From the NCBI RefSeq assembly GCF_016625195.1, contig NZ_JACVUP010000004.1:1-64000 (forward strand): a stretch of DNA of 64,000 nucleotides. Reading direction: 5' to 3'. The stretch is from Erwinia sp. S63 (lineage in GTDB: Bacteria > Pseudomonadota > Gammaproteobacteria > Enterobacterales > Enterobacteriaceae). The notes beneath the pieces are model-generated. The model made no database searches. It worked only from the letters and a program-made list of their open reading frames with translations, and was not told the DNA's origin. Made by a program: the position numbers and the translations under genes. This document shows positions 62,329-64,000 of this stretch, piece by piece. The first letter of the stretch is position 1. Each line of letters begins with the position of its first letter.

Positions 62329-64000
62329 TTAAAGCGTCCTGCAAATACCATTGAGAAGGATAAGCGCCTGTTGCGTCTTTCCGGTGATTTGATAACTAAC
62401 AGCGCAGCGTTGGGCATTACCATCCCAACTGATTTGCAGACTGCCGGAGTCATGGGGAGCGCGTGCGTAAAGCTGGCTTCCCTGACCGACAACGCCAATC
62501 ACGGTGTTGGAGGCATCACGCACTTCGGCGCCCATCGGCGGTGCCATCCCCTCGGTGGTATTCAGTGAAATCAACACCGCGGTGCCGCGTAAGGTGGCAA
62601 AACTCACCTGACTCACGGCACCGGCATAAGGAACCACACGCTGGCTTCCGCCGTTTAACTCAGCATCGGCGCGCATGTGCAACGTATCGAGGCTGACCGT
62701 GTTTTCACGATAAGGGGTGAGCGAGGGCAGCAGCGCATAACCGTTGTAGTCAATGACGGCTCCTTGTCCGTTTTGTACCGCCGCACCTTGCGCGCCCTCG
62801 GCATGGATCAAAGCGAACGTATCGCTGGTGTAAGGCCCCGCAGTGAGACCGCCACGATGCAGCAGCAAAGTGCCAGACGTGCCCAAACCGACCTGGCGAT
62901 AGTGGTCTCCCTGGCCGTAGTTGGCGCGGACTGCGCCAAAACGGGTGTTTTGCTGCAGGTTGCCCCCAAAGGAGCTCGCTTCTCCGTTGACGCCATTGCG
63001 GTAGTGTTCGGTTCCCCCGTAAAGCGAATAGGAGAAATCACGCTGTTCGCCTGCTGAACCCGTCAGCGACACCATCGAAGACTGGCTTTGCTTCGACTGG
63101 TTATAGTTGTACGCAACAGACGAAAGACCCGCGCCCCAGTTAAGCGGCACTGAAACATTGAATGACAGGGTATTTTCGCTGTAGCGCTGTTGGCGGCTGC
63201 TGTCGACATTATCATTGACGCTCACATTGCCTTGCTGGGTATTCCACCAGGTACGTTGACGCGCCACATTGATGCCGTAACTGATATTGCGCCAGCTATT
63301 GGTATAGCCGAGCTGCAACTGGGTGATACGCGACTGATTATTGTAATAGTCGGCGGTGCTGGCGCTTAAACTCACCAGACCGTACTCATCCATTGACTGG
63401 CTGAGTGTGGCCGATAAGCGATTGCGTTGATTAAGCGAGTCTGAGTAATAGTTGATGCCCGCTTGTTGCTGGCGTCGAACCCCAAACACATCCTGCAGGT
63501 CACGAAATCCACGGGTGGAATAACGATAGGCGGCCAGTACCAGGTTGGTGCCGGTCTGAAAGGTCTTGCTATAACTCAACTCGGCACGCCAGCCGGAGGT
63601 ACGCTGGTCATTTTCGGCCTTAGCCTGCGAAAACGTGGTGTTCAGACCCACCGCACCGATTCCGGTTGCCCAGACGCCGCCCAGTAACCAGGCCTGGTAA
63701 TCTTCCGCCAGCCGTGATCCGACGGTTGCCGTCAAGCTGTTGCTTACGCCGCGCTGCATCACGCCCTCAAAAAAAGCGTTATTCACAGCGTAGTATTGGC
63801 GGACACGGCCCAGCGCCAGCGAGTAATGCCAGTTGCCCGGACGCACCGAATCAGGAACCGAGGAGTAGGGCACCGTAAAGGTGGCGATTTTACCGCTGGC
63901 TTCGATCACCTCGACTTCAAAATCTCCCTGACTGCGGGTGTTGTTCAGATCATCAATGATAAACGGGCCAGGCGGCACCACGGTTTCATAGATCACCTTG
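62329..64000 (-). CDS. outer-membrane fimbrial usher (C-terminal part, cut by window end)
   Basis: FimD/PapC-type usher, missing its N-terminus: the frame stays open to base 64000, with VIYETVVPPGPFIIDDLNNT as the first readable family block. What remains covers most of the beta barrel and the C-terminal domains (556 or more codons). The GTG at 63996 is not a real start. Three bases separate it from the adhesin start. It forms the pore for fimbrial export. The subunit genes and probably another chaperone lie beyond the window. Confidence 0.93.
   Translation of the reverse strand, partial: KVIYETVVPPGPFIIDDLNNTRSQGDFEVEVIEASGKIATFTVPYSSVPDSVRPGNWHYSLALGRVRQYYAVNNAFFEGVMQRGVSNSLTATVGSRLAEDYQAWLLGGVWATGIGAVGLNTTFSQAKAENDQRTSGWRAELSYSKTFQTGTNLVLAAYRYSTRGFRDLQDVFGVRRQQQAGINYYSDSLNQRNRLSATLSQSMDEYGLVSLSASTADYYNNQSRITQLQLGYTNSWRNISYGINVARQRTWWNTQQGNVSVNDNVDSSRQQRYSENTLSFNVSVPLNWGAGLSSVAYNYNQSKQSQSSMVSLTGSAGEQRDFSYSLYGGTEHYRNGVNGEASSFGGNLQQNTRFGAVRANYGQGDHYRQVGLGTSGTLLLHRGGLTAGPYTSDTFALIHAEGAQGAAVQNGQGAVIDYNGYALLPSLTPYRENTVSLDTLHMRADAELNGGSQRVVPYAGAVSQVSFATLRGTAVLISLNTTEGMAPPMGAEVRDASNTVIGVVGQGSQLYARAPHDSGSLQISWDGNAQRCAVSYQITGKTQQALILLNGICRTL

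Overview
The window looks like a chromosomal segment of an enteric gammaproteobacterium (Enterobacterales). The Erwiniaceae (Pantoea/Erwinia group) is my best guess. Pointers are the enteric-type Fur box, sigma-28 promoters and Shine-Dalgarno sites, E. coli-like LepB, YciE, YciG, BglF/BglG and SgrR relatives, a treZ-treY-glgX trehalose operon, and a chaperone-usher fimbrial locus. The genus is inferred from gene content only. I saw no tRNA, rRNA, IS element, prophage or CRISPR array. It reads as accessory chromosome: transport, sugar use, motility and stress genes in short operons.

0.5-10 kb: small exported proteins and lipoproteins of unknown role, including a Fur-box-controlled membrane protein and a lipoprotein with a TolA-C-like domain. 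These are followed by an SDR oxidoreductase, a GlxA-type regulator divergent from a MAPEG protein, and a DUF1348 gene. A decayed tetR copy lies next to the DUF1348 gene and an intact tetR lies about 1 kb further on; both have matching palindromic operators.

10-16.6 kb: an SgrR-like regulator is divergent from a tightly packed PTS operon (EIICB, Gfo/Idh dehydrogenase, sugar isomerase/epimerase, alpha/beta hydrolase). A 25-bp inverted repeat lies between them. The operon has no phosphoglycosidase, so it may encode an oxidative route for an imported phosphosugar.

16.6-31.3 kb: stress-type genes (two KGG-repeat proteins, a YciE-like protein), a sigma-28-type chemoreceptor, LysR/LysE-exporter, MsrA, a second methionine aminopeptidase with a ParD-like partner, a GAF-GGDEF(degenerate)-EAL phosphodiesterase, a 41-residue acidic protein, a second LepB, two orphan LuxR-type regulators (one without a phospho-acceptor Asp) and a DUF1275 membrane protein. 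A short motif, TAAGCGAAGCG, recurs in the intergenic spaces.

31.4-35.8 kb: a complete bgl-type module (bglF, bglA/B-type GH1, bglG) with two RAT/terminator leaders, one for bglF and one for bglG. 36-39 kb: an orphan fliD with a sigma-28 promoter, a second ClpP and an ArsR-SRPBCC pair. 39-44 kb: MarR divergent from a ClC/CBS channel, a YbjJ-like MFS protein and a second chemoreceptor. 44-51 kb: treZ-treY-glgX. 51-53.7 kb: a ProP-like transporter and two small proteins of unknown role.

54-60.3 kb: a putative IclR regulon. Two MFS carriers, an RraA-like aldolase, a D-2-hydroxyacid dehydrogenase and an SMP-30 lactonase flank an iclR gene, and the same composite promoter/operator stands before both transcription units. 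60.3-64 kb: a chaperone-usher locus (usher cut by the window edge, tip adhesin, chaperone).
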